Assembly: GCF_004310325.1 (NCBI RefSeq)
Contig: NZ_SIRT01000002.1
Coordinates: forward strand, 310,001-374,000
DNA: 64,000 bases
Source: Hyunsoonleella flava
Lineage (GTDB): Bacteria; Bacteroidota; Bacteroidia; Flavobacteriales; Flavobacteriaceae
Reading direction: 5' to 3'
Of the stretch, positions 1 to 10,190 are shown in pieces (position 1 is the stretch's first letter; each line of letters starts with the position of its first letter). A program made the translations under genes and the position numbers. The notes beneath the pieces were generated by a model. That model was not told the origin of the DNA. It searched no databases and saw only the letters and a list, made by a program, of their open reading frames with translations.

Positions 1-58
1 TAACATATTATTGTTCTTAATAACATGTCGTCTGTTTTCACAGAAAAAGAAATATAAG

Positions 59-66
59 TACTTTTG
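59..66 (+). promoter_or_regulatory. valS promoter, -7 element
   Basis: TACTTTTG matches the Bacteroidota -7 consensus TAnnTTTG. It lies about 30 bases before the chosen valS ATG. No clean -33 TTTG is visible; the nearest candidate is TGTTTT at 33-38. Confidence 0.6.
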
Positions 67-96
67 CACATCAAAAGTCAAAAACTGTTCCAAAGT

Positions 97-2730
97 ATGC
101 AAATTCCATCAAAATATGATGCTAGTAAGGTAGAAGGCAAGTGGTACGATTACTGGATGAAACACAATTATTTTCATTCAGAACCAGATGAAAGAGAGCC
201 TTATACAATTGTAATTCCTCCGCCTAACGTAACTGGGATATTGCATATGGGGCATATGCTGAACAATACGATTCAGGATGTGCTTATTCGTCGCGCCCGC
301 TTACAAGGTAAAAATGCTTGTTGGGTACCAGGAACAGATCATGCTTCAATTGCTACTGAGGCCAAAGTCGTTGCAAAATTAAAGGAGCGAGGTATTGATA
401 AAAATGACCTTTCGCGCGAAGAATTTTTAAAACATGCCTGGGATTGGACACATGAATATGGAGGTGTGATTTTAGATCAACTTAAGAAATTAGGCTGTTC
501 CTGCGATTGGGATCGCACAAAATTTACTATGGATGACGATATGTCAGAGGCAGTAATTAAGGTTTTTGTGGATTTATACAACAAGGGCTTGATTTATCGT
601 GGTTATCGTATGGTAAATTGGGATCCTGAGGCAAAAACCACGTTGTCTGACGAAGAAGTAATCTATGAAGAGCGTCAAGGAAATCTATATTACATCAACT
701 ATCAAATTGAAGGAAGTGATGATGTTTTAACCATTGCCACCACCAGACCTGAAACCATCTTTGGGGATACTGCCATCTGTATTAATCCTAATGATGAACG
801 TTTTTCCCATTTAAAAGGTAAAAAGGCTATTGTACCTATTTGCAATCGTATAGTACCTATAATTGAAGATGAATATGTTGATTTAGAGTTTGGTACGGGC
901 TGTCTTAAAGTTACCCCAGCGCATGATGAAAACGATAAGGTTTTGGGTGATAAACACAATTTAGAAGTTATCGATATTTTTTATGAAGATGCTTCTTTAA
1001 ATAGTTATGGCTTGCAATTTGAAGGTCAAGACCGATTTATAGCTAGAAAAGCCGTAGCCAAAGAACTTGAAACTTTAGGAGTTTTAGTCAAAACTGAAAC
1101 TCACGTTAATAAAGTTGGTACTTCTGAGCGCACTAAAGCTGTTATTGAGCCAAGATTAAGTGATCAATGGTTTTTGAAAATGGAAGATTTGGTAAAACCA
1201 GCAATCAAAGCGGTTTTACATGAAGATGATATAAAGCTATTTCCAAAGAAATTTGAAAATACCTATCGCCATTGGATGGAGAATATTCGCGATTGGAATA
1301 TTTCGCGTCAATTATTATGGGGGCAACAAATTCCAGCTTACTATTATGGAGACGGAAAAGATGATTTTGTAGTTGCTGAAACGCTAGAAAACGCCTTGGA
1401 ATTAGCAAAACAAAAGGCTAAGAACCCTCAATTAAAGGTTGACGGTTTGCGTCAGGACACTGACGCCTTGGATACTTGGTTTTCGTCATGGTTATGGCCA
1501 ATGTCTGTATTTGATGGCATTCGAAACCCTGATAATGAGGACATAAAATATTATTATCCCACTAACGATTTGGTAACTGGTCCCGATATCTTATTCTTCT
1601 GGGTAGCGAGAATGATTATTGCTGGTTACGAATTTAGAGATGAAAAACCTTTTGAAAATGTGTATCTCACCGGTTTGGTTCGGGATAAGCAACGTAGAAA
1701 GATGAGTAAATCCTTAGGGAATTCTCCAGACGCTTTAAAACTTATAGAGGAATATGGTGCTGATGGTGTTCGTGTAGGACTCCTATTAAGTTCTGCTGCA
1801 GGTAATGATTTACTATTTGATGAGGCATTGTGTCAGCAAGGTAAAGGTTTCGGAAATAAAATATGGAATGCCTTTAGACTTGTTCAAGGCTGGGAAATCG
1901 ACGATAGTTTAGATCAACCAGAAACTGCAAAAATAGGTTTGGAGTGGTACCATGCTAAATTTCAAAAAGTATTAGCTGAAATTGAAGATCATTTTAGCAA
2001 ATATAGATTAAGTGATGCACTAATGACGCTCTATAAATTGATCATGGACGATTTTTCGTCATGGCTTTTGGAGATTATAAAACCTGCTTATCAGCAACCA
2101 ATTGATATAAAAACATACAATGCAGTTATAACTGCTTTTGAGAATAATTTAAAGGTTTTGCATCCATTTATGCCTTTTCTAACAGAGGAGATTTGGCAAT
2201 TTATTTCAGAAAGAACTCCAGAGGAAGCCTTAATCGTTGCAAAATGGCCAGAGTCTACAACCGTTAATACCACTCTAATTTCAGAATTTGAGTTTGCTTC
2301 AGAAGTTATATCTGGCATTCGAAATATTAGAAAACAAAAAAATATAGCATTTAAAGACGCCATCCCTTTTTCTGTAATCAATAATGAAAAGATAACGAAT
2401 ACATTTGATGCTGTGATTGCTAAATTGGGTAATTTAGATGCTATTGCCTATGTTGAAAGTGCTGTTGAGGAGGCGCTTACATATCGTGTAAAATCTAATG
2501 AGTATTTTATTCCAATGTCTGGAGCCGTTGATGTTGAAGCAGAAATTAAGAAATTAACAGATGAGCTAAACTATACCGAGGGCTTCTTGAAATCTGTTCA
2601 GAAAAAATTATCAAACGAACGTTTTGTAACTAATGCGCCAGAGCAGGTAGTGGCCAGCGAAAAGAAGAAAGAAGCTGATGCCTTGGCTAAGATTGAAACT
2701 ATAAAGACAAGTTTGGCTAATTTAGAGTAG
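97..2730 (+). CDS. valS: valine--tRNA ligase
   Basis: Class I aminoacyl-tRNA synthetase that charges tRNA-Val in the cytoplasm. The HIGH-type motif HMGH is near residues 50-53 and KMSKS is at 535-539. The editing domain lies between them and contains [13 protein letters not shown]. The C-terminal end is a charged coiled-coil arm, as in other ValS. The length of 877 residues is normal for bacterial ValS. I start at the ATG of [16 protein letters not shown]; the frame is open from a TTG at 64, but that TTG lies inside the -7 promoter element, so the longer form is unlikely. It is monocistronic and converges on the ACBP gene. Confidence 0.97.
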   Translation: MQIPSKYDASKVEGKWYDYWMKHNYFHSEPDEREPYTIVIPPPNVTGILHMGHMLNNTIQDVLIRRARLQGKNACWVPGTDHASIATEAKVVAKLKERGIDKNDLSREEFLKHAWDWTHEYGGVILDQLKKLGCSCDWDRTKFTMDDDMSEAVIKVFVDLYNKGLIYRGYRMVNWDPEAKTTLSDEEVIYEERQGNLYYINYQIEGSDDVLTIATTRPETIFGDTAICINPNDERFSHLKGKKAIVPICNRIVPIIEDEYVDLEFGTGCLKVTPAHDENDKVLGDKHNLEVIDIFYEDASLNSYGLQFEGQDRFIARKAVAKELETLGVLVKTETHVNKVGTSERTKAVIEPRLSDQWFLKMEDLVKPAIKAVLHEDDIKLFPKKFENTYRHWMENIRDWNISRQLLWGQQIPAYYYGDGKDDFVVAETLENALELAKQKAKNPQLKVDGLRQDTDALDTWFSSWLWPMSVFDGIRNPDNEDIKYYYPTNDLVTGPDILFFWVARMIIAGYEFRDEKPFENVYLTGLVRDKQRRKMSKSLGNSPDALKLIEEYGADGVRVGLLLSSAAGNDLLFDEALCQQGKGFGNKIWNAFRLVQGWEIDDSLDQPETAKIGLEWYHAKFQKVLAEIEDHFSKYRLSDALMTLYKLIMDDFSSWLLEIIKPAYQQPIDIKTYNAVITAFENNLKVLHPFMPFLTEEIWQFISERTPEEALIVAKWPESTTVNTTLISEFEFASEVISGIRNIRKQKNIAFKDAIPFSVINNEKITNTFDAVIAKLGNLDAIAYVESAVEEALTYRVKSNEYFIPMSGAVDVEAEIKKLTDELNYTEGFLKSVQKKLSNERFVTNAPEQVVASEKKKEADALAKIETIKTSLANLE

Positions 2731-2799
2731 ATGGATTTATAAACCAACTTTGTTTAACTATTGATAGATTTTTATCTAAATAAAATTTTAGGGTAATAC

Positions 2800-3066
2800 T
2801 TATTTTCGATATAAGAAATATTGATTTACTAAATCAATGTACGCTTGTTTCGCTTCATCTTCAGAAACATCTTTAACCTGAAATAGTGCATTTGTTTTAA
2901 ATGCGTTGATTATAGATTTTTTACTGCTGGGTTTACCATAATTATTAGTAGCTTTTTTATAGTAAGCATAAAGCTTTAGGAGTGTGTCGGCTGGAAATGG
3001 GTCAGTATGTGCATTAACTCGCGCAACTGCTTCTTCAAATACTTTATCTAAAGATTCATTACTCAT
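2800..3066 (-). CDS. acyl-CoA-binding protein
   Basis: Small soluble four-helix protein of 88 residues, the normal ACBP size, that binds long-chain acyl-CoA esters. Family hallmarks are visible: the early FEEAVARVN helix, then LLKLYAYYKKAT, then a shortened central region and the AKQAYIDLVNQYF helix. It is the last gene of the minus-strand run rsfS-ftsH-LUD-cdsA-psd-ACBP. Its start overlaps the 3' end of psd by 8 bases, so translation is probably coupled. Its place after psd and cdsA fits a role in supplying acyl-CoA to lipid synthesis, which is an inference from context. Confidence 0.9.
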   Translation of the reverse strand: MSNESLDKVFEEAVARVNAHTDPFPADTLLKLYAYYKKATNNYGKPSSKKSIINAFKTNALFQVKDVSEDEAKQAYIDLVNQYFLYRK

Positions 3067-3715
3067 TAATTTCAGCTATAATACTCTCCCCGCCACGAAC
3101 CTTTTCGTTTAACTTTACTTTTATATTCGTATCCAAGGGTAAAAATAGATCCACTCTAGATCCAAATTTAATAAATCCAGAATCGGCACCTTGTATGGCG
3201 TTATCATCTACTTTGGCATAGTTTACTATTCGTTTTGCTAAAGCTCCCGCAATTTGACGATATAATACTTTACCGTATGTTTTGTTCTCTACAACTACGG
3301 TGGTACGTTCGTTTTCTTCACTAGCTTTGGGATGCCATGCTACTAAGTATTTTCCAGGATGATACTTGCTAAAGACAACTTTTCCATCAATTGGGTAGCG
3401 AGTTACATGCACGTTTATAGGAGACATAAACACACTTACCTGCAAACGCTTTTCTTTAAAATATTCTTTTTCAAAAACCTCTTCAATAACAACAACCTTT
3501 CCATCTACTGGCGATACTACATTTTTATCATTTTGTTTGGTGTGACGTTTAGGATTTCTAAAAAACTGTAAGATGAGAATTAGAAATATCAACAGCACTA
3601 TGAGAATTAGAGTTCTTAACCAAAACACAGAGATAAAACTATCTACCAGCAAAAAACAGCCAACAACTATAATTAGAGTGAAGAGGATTATTTTATGGCC
3701 TTCTTTATGAAACAT
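3059..3715 (-). CDS. psd: phosphatidylserine decarboxylase family protein
   Basis: Makes phosphatidylethanolamine from phosphatidylserine in the inner membrane. Residues 8-50 hold two hydrophobic segments. The catalytic domain follows, with the VSPVDGKVV and VHVTRYPIDGKV blocks. The near C-terminal FIKFGSRVDLFLP contains the Gly-Ser pair where the proenzyme self-cleaves to form the pyruvoyl group. At 218 residues it belongs to the short Psd type typical of Bacteroidota, rather than the roughly 320-residue E. coli type. It overlaps cdsA by 11 bases and the ACBP gene by 8, so all three are likely co-translated. Confidence 0.93.
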   Translation of the reverse strand: MFHKEGHKIILFTLIIVVGCFLLVDSFISVFWLRTLILIVLLIFLILILQFFRNPKRHTKQNDKNVVSPVDGKVVVIEEVFEKEYFKEKRLQVSVFMSPINVHVTRYPIDGKVVFSKYHPGKYLVAWHPKASEENERTTVVVENKTYGKVLYRQIAGALAKRIVNYAKVDDNAIQGADSGFIKFGSRVDLFLPLDTNIKVKLNEKVRGGESIIAEINE

Positions 3716-4523
3716 AATGTATAATATTTAAAAATGAGTAAATAAATGGGGAAGCAAAAATAATACTATCTAAACGATCTAGCAGTCCACCATGTCCAGG
3801 CATAATTGTACCACTGTCTTTTACATTAGCTTGCCTCTTAAATTTTGATTCAATTAAATCTCCCAACGTGCCAAAAACCGTTATGACAATAGCAAGTAAT
3901 AACCAGTTGGTAAAGTTTAAAGTTGTTGTCATAGTTGAAATAAAGTAACTGGCAATACAAGAAAATAAAAGTCCTCCTAAGAAGCCTTCAACCGTTTTCT
4001 TTGGAGAAATTTTTTCAAACAGTTTTTGTTTTCCAAAATTCTTACCTACAAAATAAGCAAAAGAATCGTTTACCCAAACCAAAATGAAAGCTCCGAGTAA
4101 AATTTTTGGACTAAAGACACTGGCTATAAGCACAAGAAATACAAACCCACTAGAAAGATAAAATGTAGTAATAATAAAGCGTTTCGTAATAAATAGTGGA
4201 ATTACTTTTCGGGAGAACAAATCCTTGATTAAGAACAAGTTTACGAAAATTGTAAGCACCATTAATATTTGAGTTGCTTCATTTAAGCCTTTATCAGAGT
4301 TTAACATGTTTTGCCAATATCCAAAAACTGCATAGAGAATTACAAAGATGATATAGGGAACAATACTTTTCAACTGGATTAACTTATTAAACTCAAACAA
4401 AGAGAGTAATCCTAGAATAAAAAATAAAATGATGAAACCGTGAGGCGAGTTCAAATTTAAAACAATAATTAGTGCCGCTACATAGAATAAACCAGATAGT
4501 GAGCGCAATAACATGTCTTTCAT
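3705..4523 (-). CDS. cdsA: phosphatidate cytidylyltransferase
   Basis: Integral membrane enzyme that converts phosphatidic acid and CTP to CDP-diacylglycerol, the precursor used to make the substrate of the adjacent psd. It has 272 residues with about eight hydrophobic segments. The CDS signature is intact near the C-terminus: ESKFKRQANVKDSG followed by MPGHGGLLDRLDS. The gene overlaps psd downstream and follows the LUD gene after a gap of only 18 bases, so it lies in one transcription unit. Confidence 0.95.
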   Translation of the reverse strand: MKDMLLRSLSGLFYVAALIIVLNLNSPHGFIILFFILGLLSLFEFNKLIQLKSIVPYIIFVILYAVFGYWQNMLNSDKGLNEATQILMVLTIFVNLFLIKDLFSRKVIPLFITKRFIITTFYLSSGFVFLVLIASVFSPKILLGAFILVWVNDSFAYFVGKNFGKQKLFEKISPKKTVEGFLGGLLFSCIASYFISTMTTTLNFTNWLLLAIVITVFGTLGDLIESKFKRQANVKDSGTIMPGHGGLLDRLDSIIFASPFIYSFLNIIHYVS

Positions 4524-4541
4524 TTCCTAAATTTGCTTAAA

Positions 4542-5150
4542 TTATAAATCTTCTAAAAGCAGCAAATATAAGTTTTTTGCACTACTACCATAGCTTAAAA
4601 AATCTTTTTCATCTCCAGATTTAAAATGTTTGATTGTAGTAATGTTTGTGGGGATATGTCGTTTGTTCTTTGATTTAATACCACGGAGGCCTTCGCCAAT
4701 ATTGTCCACAATCTGACTGGTAGTGGCGAAAACAATAACATTAAAAGGTAATTCAGGTAACTTTTTTGTCGCTATTTGATTTGAACTTATGAGTAGAGAA
4801 CCATCAGTAGCAATTAAGTTTTCACAGGTGGTTAAAAAATAAGTGGCTTGACCTGAATTTTTAATAGCATCAATATTACACGATTTAAACTTCTCTAAAA
4901 GATTGTTATCTATGACCAATGCAGGTTTATCTTCCCAAGAATTTTCTTGAATGATCTTAGTGAAGTTAAGAAATACCTCGTTTAAGTCATCGCAATATAA
5001 GAACTTACCACCATTAGCTTTAAAATTTATAGTGAACTTTTCATCTATTGGCAATTTAAGTTCGGGCATGTATTTGCCTCGGTCATCAGACTTTATTTCC
5101 TTTTCGGATTGTTTTGATTTTGATCCGAAAATTTTCTTAAAAAGATTCAT
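4542..5150 (-). CDS. LUD domain protein (LutC/YkgG-like)
   Basis: Soluble protein of 202 residues. The second half has the LUD/LutC-like features ATDGSLLISS, LPFNVIVFATTSQIVDNI and PTNITTIKHFKSGDEKD. LUD proteins are linked to lactate utilisation (LutB/LutC), but here no lutA or lutB is nearby. In flavobacteria a single LUD gene often sits between ftsH and cdsA, and its role there is unknown to me. The start MNLFKKIFGSKSKQ is preceded by its own -7 element at 5191-5198. A lactate function should not be assumed from the family name. Confidence 0.8.
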   Translation of the reverse strand: MNLFKKIFGSKSKQSEKEIKSDDRGKYMPELKLPIDEKFTINFKANGGKFLYCDDLNEVFLNFTKIIQENSWEDKPALVIDNNLLEKFKSCNIDAIKNSGQATYFLTTCENLIATDGSLLISSNQIATKKLPELPFNVIVFATTSQIVDNIGEGLRGIKSKNKRHIPTNITTIKHFKSGDEKDFLSYGSSAKNLYLLLLEDL

Positions 5151-5190
5151 TCAGGTACTTGCTATTAACCTTTTTTGTTGAGAGTTTTCC

Positions 5191-5237
5191 AAATATAAAA
5201 AATCTTAAACTATTCCTTAGATTAATTTAAGATTTTT
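5191..5237 (-). terminator. ftsH terminator fused to LUD-operon promoter
   Basis: Read on the minus strand, the hairpin arms AAAAATCTTAAA and TTTAAGATTTTT (5226-5237 and 5199-5210) follow the ftsH stop and end in a T run. That run passes directly into TATATTTG at 5191-5198, a -7 promoter element for the LUD-cdsA-psd-ACBP unit. So ftsH and the lipid genes can be transcribed separately. Confidence 0.65.
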
Positions 5238-5260
5238 ACCAAAAGCTTAACTATAATGAG

Positions 5261-7198
5261 CTATTTGTCAAGATTTTCACGTTCTTCTTTTTCAAAAGGA
5301 CGTTTACCAAATATTTTTTCCAGATTATCCTTAAAAATAACTTCTTTTTCCAGAAGTACTTCTGCAAGTTCTGTAAGTTTGTCTTTATTGGCCTCTAACA
5401 ACTTTACGGCACGCTCATATTGCTTCTCTATTATATCTGAGATTTCCTTGTCTATAAGTTCAGCTGTTTTTTCACTGTAGGGTTTTGTAAACCCATATTC
5501 GTTTTGGCCAGAGTCGTAATAGGTCAGGTTTCCTACTTTATCACTTAACCCATAAATAGTTACCATGGCTCGGGCCTGCTTAGTAACTTTTTCCAAATCA
5601 CTTAAAGCTCCAGTTGATATTTTATTGAAAATCACTTGTTCTGCTGCACGACCACCTAAAGCGGCGCACATTTCATCAAGCATCTGTTCTGGTCTAACAA
5701 TTAATCGTTCTTCTGGCAAATACCATGCAGCTCCCAAAGAGCGTCCTCGTGGAACAATAGTTACCTTTACTAAAGGCGCTGCATGCTCCAACATCCAACT
5801 TACGGTTGCATGACCAGCTTCGTGATAGGCAACAGCTTGTTTTTCACTAGGAGTTATAATTTTATTCTTCTTTTCCAGACCACCAATAATTCTATCAACT
5901 GCATCAAGAAAATCTTGCTTATCTACTGCTTTTTTACCGTTTCTTGCTGCTATTAAAGCTGCTTCATTACAAACATTTGCAATATCAGCTCCAGAGAAAC
6001 CAGGGGTTTGTTTTGATAAGAAATCTGTATCCAGATCTTTTGTTTTCTTCAAAGGTCTTAAGTGTACTTCAAATATTTCTTTACGCTCACGAACATCCGG
6101 TAAATCCACAAAAATCTGTCTATCAAAACGTCCAGCACGCATTAAAGCCTTATCTAAAATATCAGCCCTATTTGTTGCGGCCATAACAATAACGTTGGTG
6201 TTTGTGCCAAACCCATCCATTTCTGTTAATAACTGATTTAGGGTGTTTTCACGCTCGTCATTACTTCCAGACATGGCATTTTTTCCACGAGCTCTACCTA
6301 TGGCATCAATTTCGTCAATAAAGATGATGGAAGGCGATTTTTCCTTGGCTTGCTTAAATAAATCACGAACACGAGAAGCTCCAACGCCTACAAACATCTC
6401 CACGAAATCAGATCCCGATAATGAAAAGAAAGGCACTTTAGCTTCGCCAGCAACAGCTTTTGCTAACAAGGTTTTACCAGTTCCCGGAGGGCCTACAAGC
6501 AATGCACCCTTAGGTATTTTACCACCAAGAGTTGTGTATTTTTCAGGATATTTCAGGAAATCTACAATTTCTTGAACTTCTTCTTTTGCACCCTCTAAAC
6601 CAGCTACATCTTTAAAAGATGTTTTCACTTCAGTATTTTGGTCAAATAATTTTGCCTTAGATTTTCCAATATTAAAAATCTGTCCACCAGCACCGCCGCC
6701 AGCACCACCAGACATGCGTCTCATGATAAAAATCCAAACACCAATTAGTAATACGAATGGTAAGATTCCAATCAGAAAATCTGCTAAATGATTCTCCTCT
6801 GTAAGATATACGGGTTCTAATTCTAGATTTTCTTCTTCAATAATTTTGTTCAACTCATTTTGAAAAATTTCTAATTCTCCAAATTCAAATCTATAATTCG
6901 GAATTTGAGCAGCTGATAAGCTAAAACTTGTAGGTTTAGATTTTCTGTGAATCTCTTTTTGCGACGCTTCCTTGGTCAGATAAACTTTTGCAAGCCGTCT
7001 ATTTACTATTTCAACCTTTTCTACTTCTCCATCCTTTACAAAATTGAAGAACTGCGTTGGATTTGTGGTATTTCCGCTATCTAGTCCACTATTATTGAAT
7101 AGGGTAAACACCAAAAAGAGGGATAGTATAATCCCATAAATCCAATACGGACTAAATTTTGGTTTTTTTTCTTTTATATTTTTATTGTCTTTTGCCAT
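5261..7198 (-). CDS. ftsH: ATP-dependent zinc metalloprotease FtsH
   Basis: Inner-membrane AAA+ protease that extracts and degrades membrane and short-lived proteins. There is an N-terminal transmembrane segment around residues 17-35, a periplasmic domain and a second transmembrane segment around 140-160. The AAA domain has Walker A GPPGTGKT at 236-243, Walker B IIFIDEID at 291-298 and the arginine-finger region RAGRFDRQ near 354. The zinc motif HEAGH is at 459-463. The 645-residue length is normal. The Gly-rich linker GGAGGGAGG follows the second membrane segment. The gene lies 9 bases after rsfS. Confidence 0.97.
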   Translation of the reverse strand: MAKDNKNIKEKKPKFSPYWIYGIILSLFLVFTLFNNSGLDSGNTTNPTQFFNFVKDGEVEKVEIVNRRLAKVYLTKEASQKEIHRKSKPTSFSLSAAQIPNYRFEFGELEIFQNELNKIIEEENLELEPVYLTEENHLADFLIGILPFVLLIGVWIFIMRRMSGGAGGGAGGQIFNIGKSKAKLFDQNTEVKTSFKDVAGLEGAKEEVQEIVDFLKYPEKYTTLGGKIPKGALLVGPPGTGKTLLAKAVAGEAKVPFFSLSGSDFVEMFVGVGASRVRDLFKQAKEKSPSIIFIDEIDAIGRARGKNAMSGSNDERENTLNQLLTEMDGFGTNTNVIVMAATNRADILDKALMRAGRFDRQIFVDLPDVRERKEIFEVHLRPLKKTKDLDTDFLSKQTPGFSGADIANVCNEAALIAARNGKKAVDKQDFLDAVDRIIGGLEKKNKIITPSEKQAVAYHEAGHATVSWMLEHAAPLVKVTIVPRGRSLGAAWYLPEERLIVRPEQMLDEMCAALGGRAAEQVIFNKISTGALSDLEKVTKQARAMVTIYGLSDKVGNLTYYDSGQNEYGFTKPYSEKTAELIDKEISDIIEKQYERAVKLLEANKDKLTELAEVLLEKEVIFKDNLEKIFGKRPFEKEERENLDK

Positions 7199-7207
7199 GT
7201 TTTGTTT

Positions 7208-7579
7208 TTAGTAACTTGTTTCTATTACTGTTGTTTTTGCATCTCCCCAAAGGCTTTCAATGTCATAATACTCCCTAATATGCTTTTGAAACACATGTAC
7301 AGCAATATTTACATAATCTAATAAAACCCATTCAGCATTGTCAGCACCTTCAACGTGCCATGGGTTATCCTTAAGTTCTTTACTTACCTTTTTCTGAATG
7401 GAATTAACGATGGCGTTAACTTGAGTGTTTGAAGTCCCTTCACAAATTATAAAATAATCGCAAACTGTATTTTCAATTTCCCTAAGGTCTAAAATACTTA
7501 TTTCTTTACCTTTTACATCTTCAATTCCACTAATTATAACTGATATTAACTGATCTGCGCTTATTTTTTCTTTCGCCAT
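7208..7579 (-). CDS. rsfS: ribosome silencing factor RsfS
   Basis: A 123-residue protein of the RsfS/Iojap family. It binds uL14 on the large subunit and blocks subunit joining in slow growth. Family signatures are seen: VCDYFIICEGTSNTQVNAI, then PWHVEGADNAEWVLLDY, then VHVFQKHIREYYDIESLWGD. It is the first gene of the run and reads straight into ftsH, a pairing common in flavobacteria. A -7 element, TAACTTTG, lies about 20 bases before its ATG. It diverges from birA. Confidence 0.95.
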   Translation of the reverse strand: MAKEKISADQLISVIISGIEDVKGKEISILDLREIENTVCDYFIICEGTSNTQVNAIVNSIQKKVSKELKDNPWHVEGADNAEWVLLDYVNIAVHVFQKHIREYYDIESLWGDAKTTVIETSY

Positions 7580-7598
7580 TAATTTTAATTAATTTGTG

Positions 7599-7606
7599 CA
7601 AAGTTA
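7599..7606 (-). promoter_or_regulatory. rsfS-ftsH promoter, -7 element
   Basis: On the minus strand this reads TAACTTTG, a full match to TAnnTTTG, 20 bases upstream of the rsfS ATG. No convincing -33 TTTG was found. Confidence 0.55.
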
Positions 7607-7672
7607 TTATTTTTTTAGTTCTTTAGCCTTTAAAATTTTCACAAGATTTTAAACAACAAAAATAACCTGTAA

Positions 7673-8404
7673 ATGCCTATAATCAAACTTGATGCCATTG
7701 ATTCTACTAATACTTTTTTAAAAGATATGGTTAGTGCCGAAAAGGTAGAGGATTTTACTGTGGTTACCGCGAAATATCAAACCGAGGGTAAGGGGCAGAT
7801 GGGCGCTGTTTGGACATCAGAAGCGTCGAAGAACTTGATGTTTAGTGTGTTTGTTGATATTTCAAAATTTAAACTGGAACACCCATTTTACATTAGTATG
7901 GTTACAGCTTTAGCATTGAGGCATAGTTTAAAAACGTTTTTAATTCCGCAATTGCACATAAAATGGCCTAACGACATTTTGTCACAAAATAAAAAGATTT
8001 GTGGTATTTTGGTTGAAAATGTCATAAAACAAAATCATTTAAATGCAACAATCATTGGTGTTGGCTTGAACGTTAACCAAACGGATTTTGATAACTTACC
8101 GTATGCATCATCTCTAAAACAGATTACAGGGCGATTTTTTGAAACAGATGAGCTTTTAAGCATTATTATAAACAGTTTGAAAATGTATTTTTCAAAACTA
8201 AAAGAAGGCCATTACAAAGAATTGAAAGCCGAGTATGAATCTTTTTTATTCAGAAAAAATAAACCCTCAACATTCAAGGATGCCAAGGGTAATTTGTTTT
8301 CAGGTTATATTTTAAATGTGTTAGATTCTGGAGATTTACAGATTCTGATGGAAGATAATATCATCAAATCTTTCGCATTGAAAGATGTCACATTAATGTA
8401 CTAA
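7673..8404 (+). CDS. birA: biotin--[acetyl-CoA-carboxylase] ligase
   Basis: Attaches biotin to the carrier domain of acetyl-CoA carboxylase in the cytoplasm. The catalytic domain spans almost the whole 243 residues: DSTNTFLKD, then TEGKGQMGAVWTSE (a variant of the usual GRGRxG loop), HIKWPNDIL, KICGILVEN and IIGVGLNVN. There is no N-terminal helix-turn-helix, so it is the monofunctional type and not a repressor. It reads divergently from rsfS and its last 4 bases overlap the end of the convergent SRPBCC gene. Confidence 0.94.
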   Translation: MPIIKLDAIDSTNTFLKDMVSAEKVEDFTVVTAKYQTEGKGQMGAVWTSEASKNLMFSVFVDISKFKLEHPFYISMVTALALRHSLKTFLIPQLHIKWPNDILSQNKKICGILVENVIKQNHLNATIIGVGLNVNQTDFDNLPYASSLKQITGRFFETDELLSIIINSLKMYFSKLKEGHYKELKAEYESFLFRKNKPSTFKDAKGNLFSGYILNVLDSGDLQILMEDNIIKSFALKDVTLMY

Positions 8405-8796
8405 ACAGCTTTTGGTAAATTAGTAGCCAGCGTTTCTATAAATTTGCTAATTGGCCCTTTCACCATCATTGCCATCATAGGGTTAAAGTCTCCGCTAAAC
8501 TCAAGTTTTACATTACTTTCATCATTTTCACCTTCAGAAATAATAGCAGTTAAAGAAAAATCTATTTTACCACCAGCGGCACCAAAAACAATTTTATTTG
8601 GTGGTATTTCCTCTTTCTTCTTCAGAATAATTTCTGGCATGCCTTTTAAGGCAAATAAAAATTTGTCTTCACCTAAAACTTCAAACTTACTGATGTTCTC
8701 AGGCATTAAGGCTTCAAAATTTTCAATATTCGATATAAAGTTAAATGTGGCTTCTGGTGTTTTGGACACACTTACTTCTGGAGATTCTAAATTCAT
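8401..8796 (-). CDS. SRPBCC (START-like) family protein
   Basis: A 131-residue cytoplasmic protein with the pattern of the SRPBCC/START-like fold. An N-terminal strand comes first, then SKTPEATFNFISNIENFEALMPE, central strands, and a long C-terminal helix around MVKGPISKFIETLATNL. These domains bind hydrophobic ligands, and no ligand can be read from the sequence. It lies 31 bases downstream of pyrE on the same strand and is probably co-transcribed with it. A specific function is not assignable. Confidence 0.72.
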   Translation of the reverse strand: MNLESPEVSVSKTPEATFNFISNIENFEALMPENISKFEVLGEDKFLFALKGMPEIILKKKEEIPPNKIVFGAAGGKIDFSLTAIISEGENDESNVKLEFSGDFNPMMAMMVKGPISKFIETLATNLPKAV

Positions 8797-8827
8797 AAAT
8801 TAATAATTTGTGTTTAGCTGTTAATTA

Positions 8828-9472
8828 TCAAATAGCGTTCCATTCGCTAGGGTTAGAATTCCATTCGGTAAGCAATTCTAATTCTTTTTTAGTAATGTAA
8901 TTGGTCTGTAAGGCTTGCTCCAAGAGGTTTTCGTAATTTCCTAAAGTATGAAGTGTAACATCTTCTTTTTCAAAATTTTCTTTTGAAACTTCAAATCCGT
9001 AAGTGAAAATGGCTATCATACCTTTTACGTTGATACCACCTTCACGAAGGGCTTTAACAGCATTTAAACTGCTTTTGCCTGTACTGATTAAATCTTCTAC
9101 AACCACTACGTTCTGTCCTTTTTCTATAAAACCTTCAATTTGGTTTTTTCTCCCATGACCTTTGGCATCTGGCCTAACATAAATAAAGGGTAGATTTAAA
9201 TATTCGGCCACCAACATACCTATCCCTATGGCGCCTGTAGCAACTCCGGCAATAGCGTCTGGTTTCCCATATTGACGCTCAATATGTTTTGCCATAGTTT
9301 CTCTAACATAGTTACGAATGGGAGGGAATGACAAAATGATACGGTTATCACAATAAATGGGCGATTTCCATCCAGAAGCCCATGTAAAAGGCGTTTTCGG
9401 ACTTAATTTTATAGCATTTACCTGCAATAAAACTTCTGCTGTTTTTTTGGCGATATCTTTGTTAAAAATCAT
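8828..9472 (-). CDS. pyrE: orotate phosphoribosyltransferase
   Basis: Joins orotate to PRPP to give OMP in de novo pyrimidine synthesis. The PRPP-binding motif VVVVEDLISTGKSS is clear near the middle of the 214 residues, with the upstream RPDAKGHGRKNQIEG flexible loop carrying the catalytic Lys/His. IAGVATGAIGIGMLVAE is also diagnostic. The length is normal. The -7 element sits only 4 bases upstream of the ATG, so the message may be leaderless. It probably forms a unit with the SRPBCC gene. Confidence 0.96.
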   Translation of the reverse strand: MIFNKDIAKKTAEVLLQVNAIKLSPKTPFTWASGWKSPIYCDNRIILSFPPIRNYVRETMAKHIERQYGKPDAIAGVATGAIGIGMLVAEYLNLPFIYVRPDAKGHGRKNQIEGFIEKGQNVVVVEDLISTGKSSLNAVKALREGGINVKGMIAIFTYGFEVSKENFEKEDVTLHTLGNYENLLEQALQTNYITKKELELLTEWNSNPSEWNAI

Positions 9473-9476
9473 AGCA

Positions 9477-9484
9477 CAAAATTA
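9477..9484 (-). promoter_or_regulatory. pyrE promoter, -7 element close to the start codon
   Basis: Minus strand TAATTTTG matches TAnnTTTG. It ends 4 bases before the pyrE ATG, which would place the transcription start at or very near the start codon. Confidence 0.5.
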
Positions 9485-9603
9485 AGCATATATTGCAGTA
9501 TTACATAACCTGTTTTAACAGAATAAAATATTTTTTTCAACAATAGTTGGTTTGTATTTAAAAATGATATTTTTACCACCAAGAAACAGCTAATAATCTC
9601 TTT

Positions 9604-10188
9604 ATGCACAAAATATTTGTTGGTGACAAGCCTATAATTTTATCTACAAAACCTAAAGACAAAAAAGGGGTTAAAAACTATGATCTTAAAAAGGTTGTTT
9701 TAAGAAATGTTATTAGAAAGTTAAACACATCTTCAACCAAGGAAGCGTATTTGGTTCATAAGAATGAAAAAAAACTGCTAAATAAATTTTTAAAAAAGGC
9801 CCCAGTGGTTATTGCTGGCGGCGGTAAGGTATACAATAAAGAGGGTAAGGTGCTTTTTATTTTTAGAAATGGAAAATGGGATTTACCAAAAGGCAAGACG
9901 GAGAAAAAGGAGAGTATAGAGGAAACAGCAATGAGAGAGGTTGAGGAGGAAACAGGCGTTACCAAATTAAAAATTGTGAAACCGCTGGAAACAACCTACC
10001 ATATTTTTAAACGGAGAGGACGGTATCGTATAAAAATCACCTATTGGTTTGAAATGAAAACATCTTTTAAAGGAAAACTATATCCAGAAGAAAAAGAGGG
10101 TATCACTAAAGTAAAGTGGCTAGGAAAAAAGAAAATAAAAAAAGCCATGGAGAACTCTTATGCCAATATTAAGCTGCTAATTGATTAA
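9604..10188 (+). CDS. NUDIX hydrolase
   Basis: Cleaves nucleoside diphosphates linked to another group; the substrate is not predictable here. The Nudix box GX5EX7REUXEEXGU is present as GKTEKKESIEETAMREVEEE followed by TGV, near residues 98-120. It is preceded by AGGGKVYNKEGKVLFIFRNGKWDLP in two strands. An N-terminal extension of about 65 residues comes before the Nudix domain and is Lys-rich. It diverges from pyrE and converges on the M14 peptidase gene with a 2-base gap. Confidence 0.85.
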   Translation: MHKIFVGDKPIILSTKPKDKKGVKNYDLKKVVLRNVIRKLNTSSTKEAYLVHKNEKKLLNKFLKKAPVVIAGGGKVYNKEGKVLFIFRNGKWDLPKGKTEKKESIEETAMREVEEETGVTKLKIVKPLETTYHIFKRRGRYRIKITYWFEMKTSFKGKLYPEEKEGITKVKWLGKKKIKKAMENSYANIKLLID

Positions 10189-10190
10189 TA

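Noticed and set aside
2731-2799. Possible terminator between valS and ACBP
   Set aside because: Only a weak GATA/TATC pairing; not convincing.
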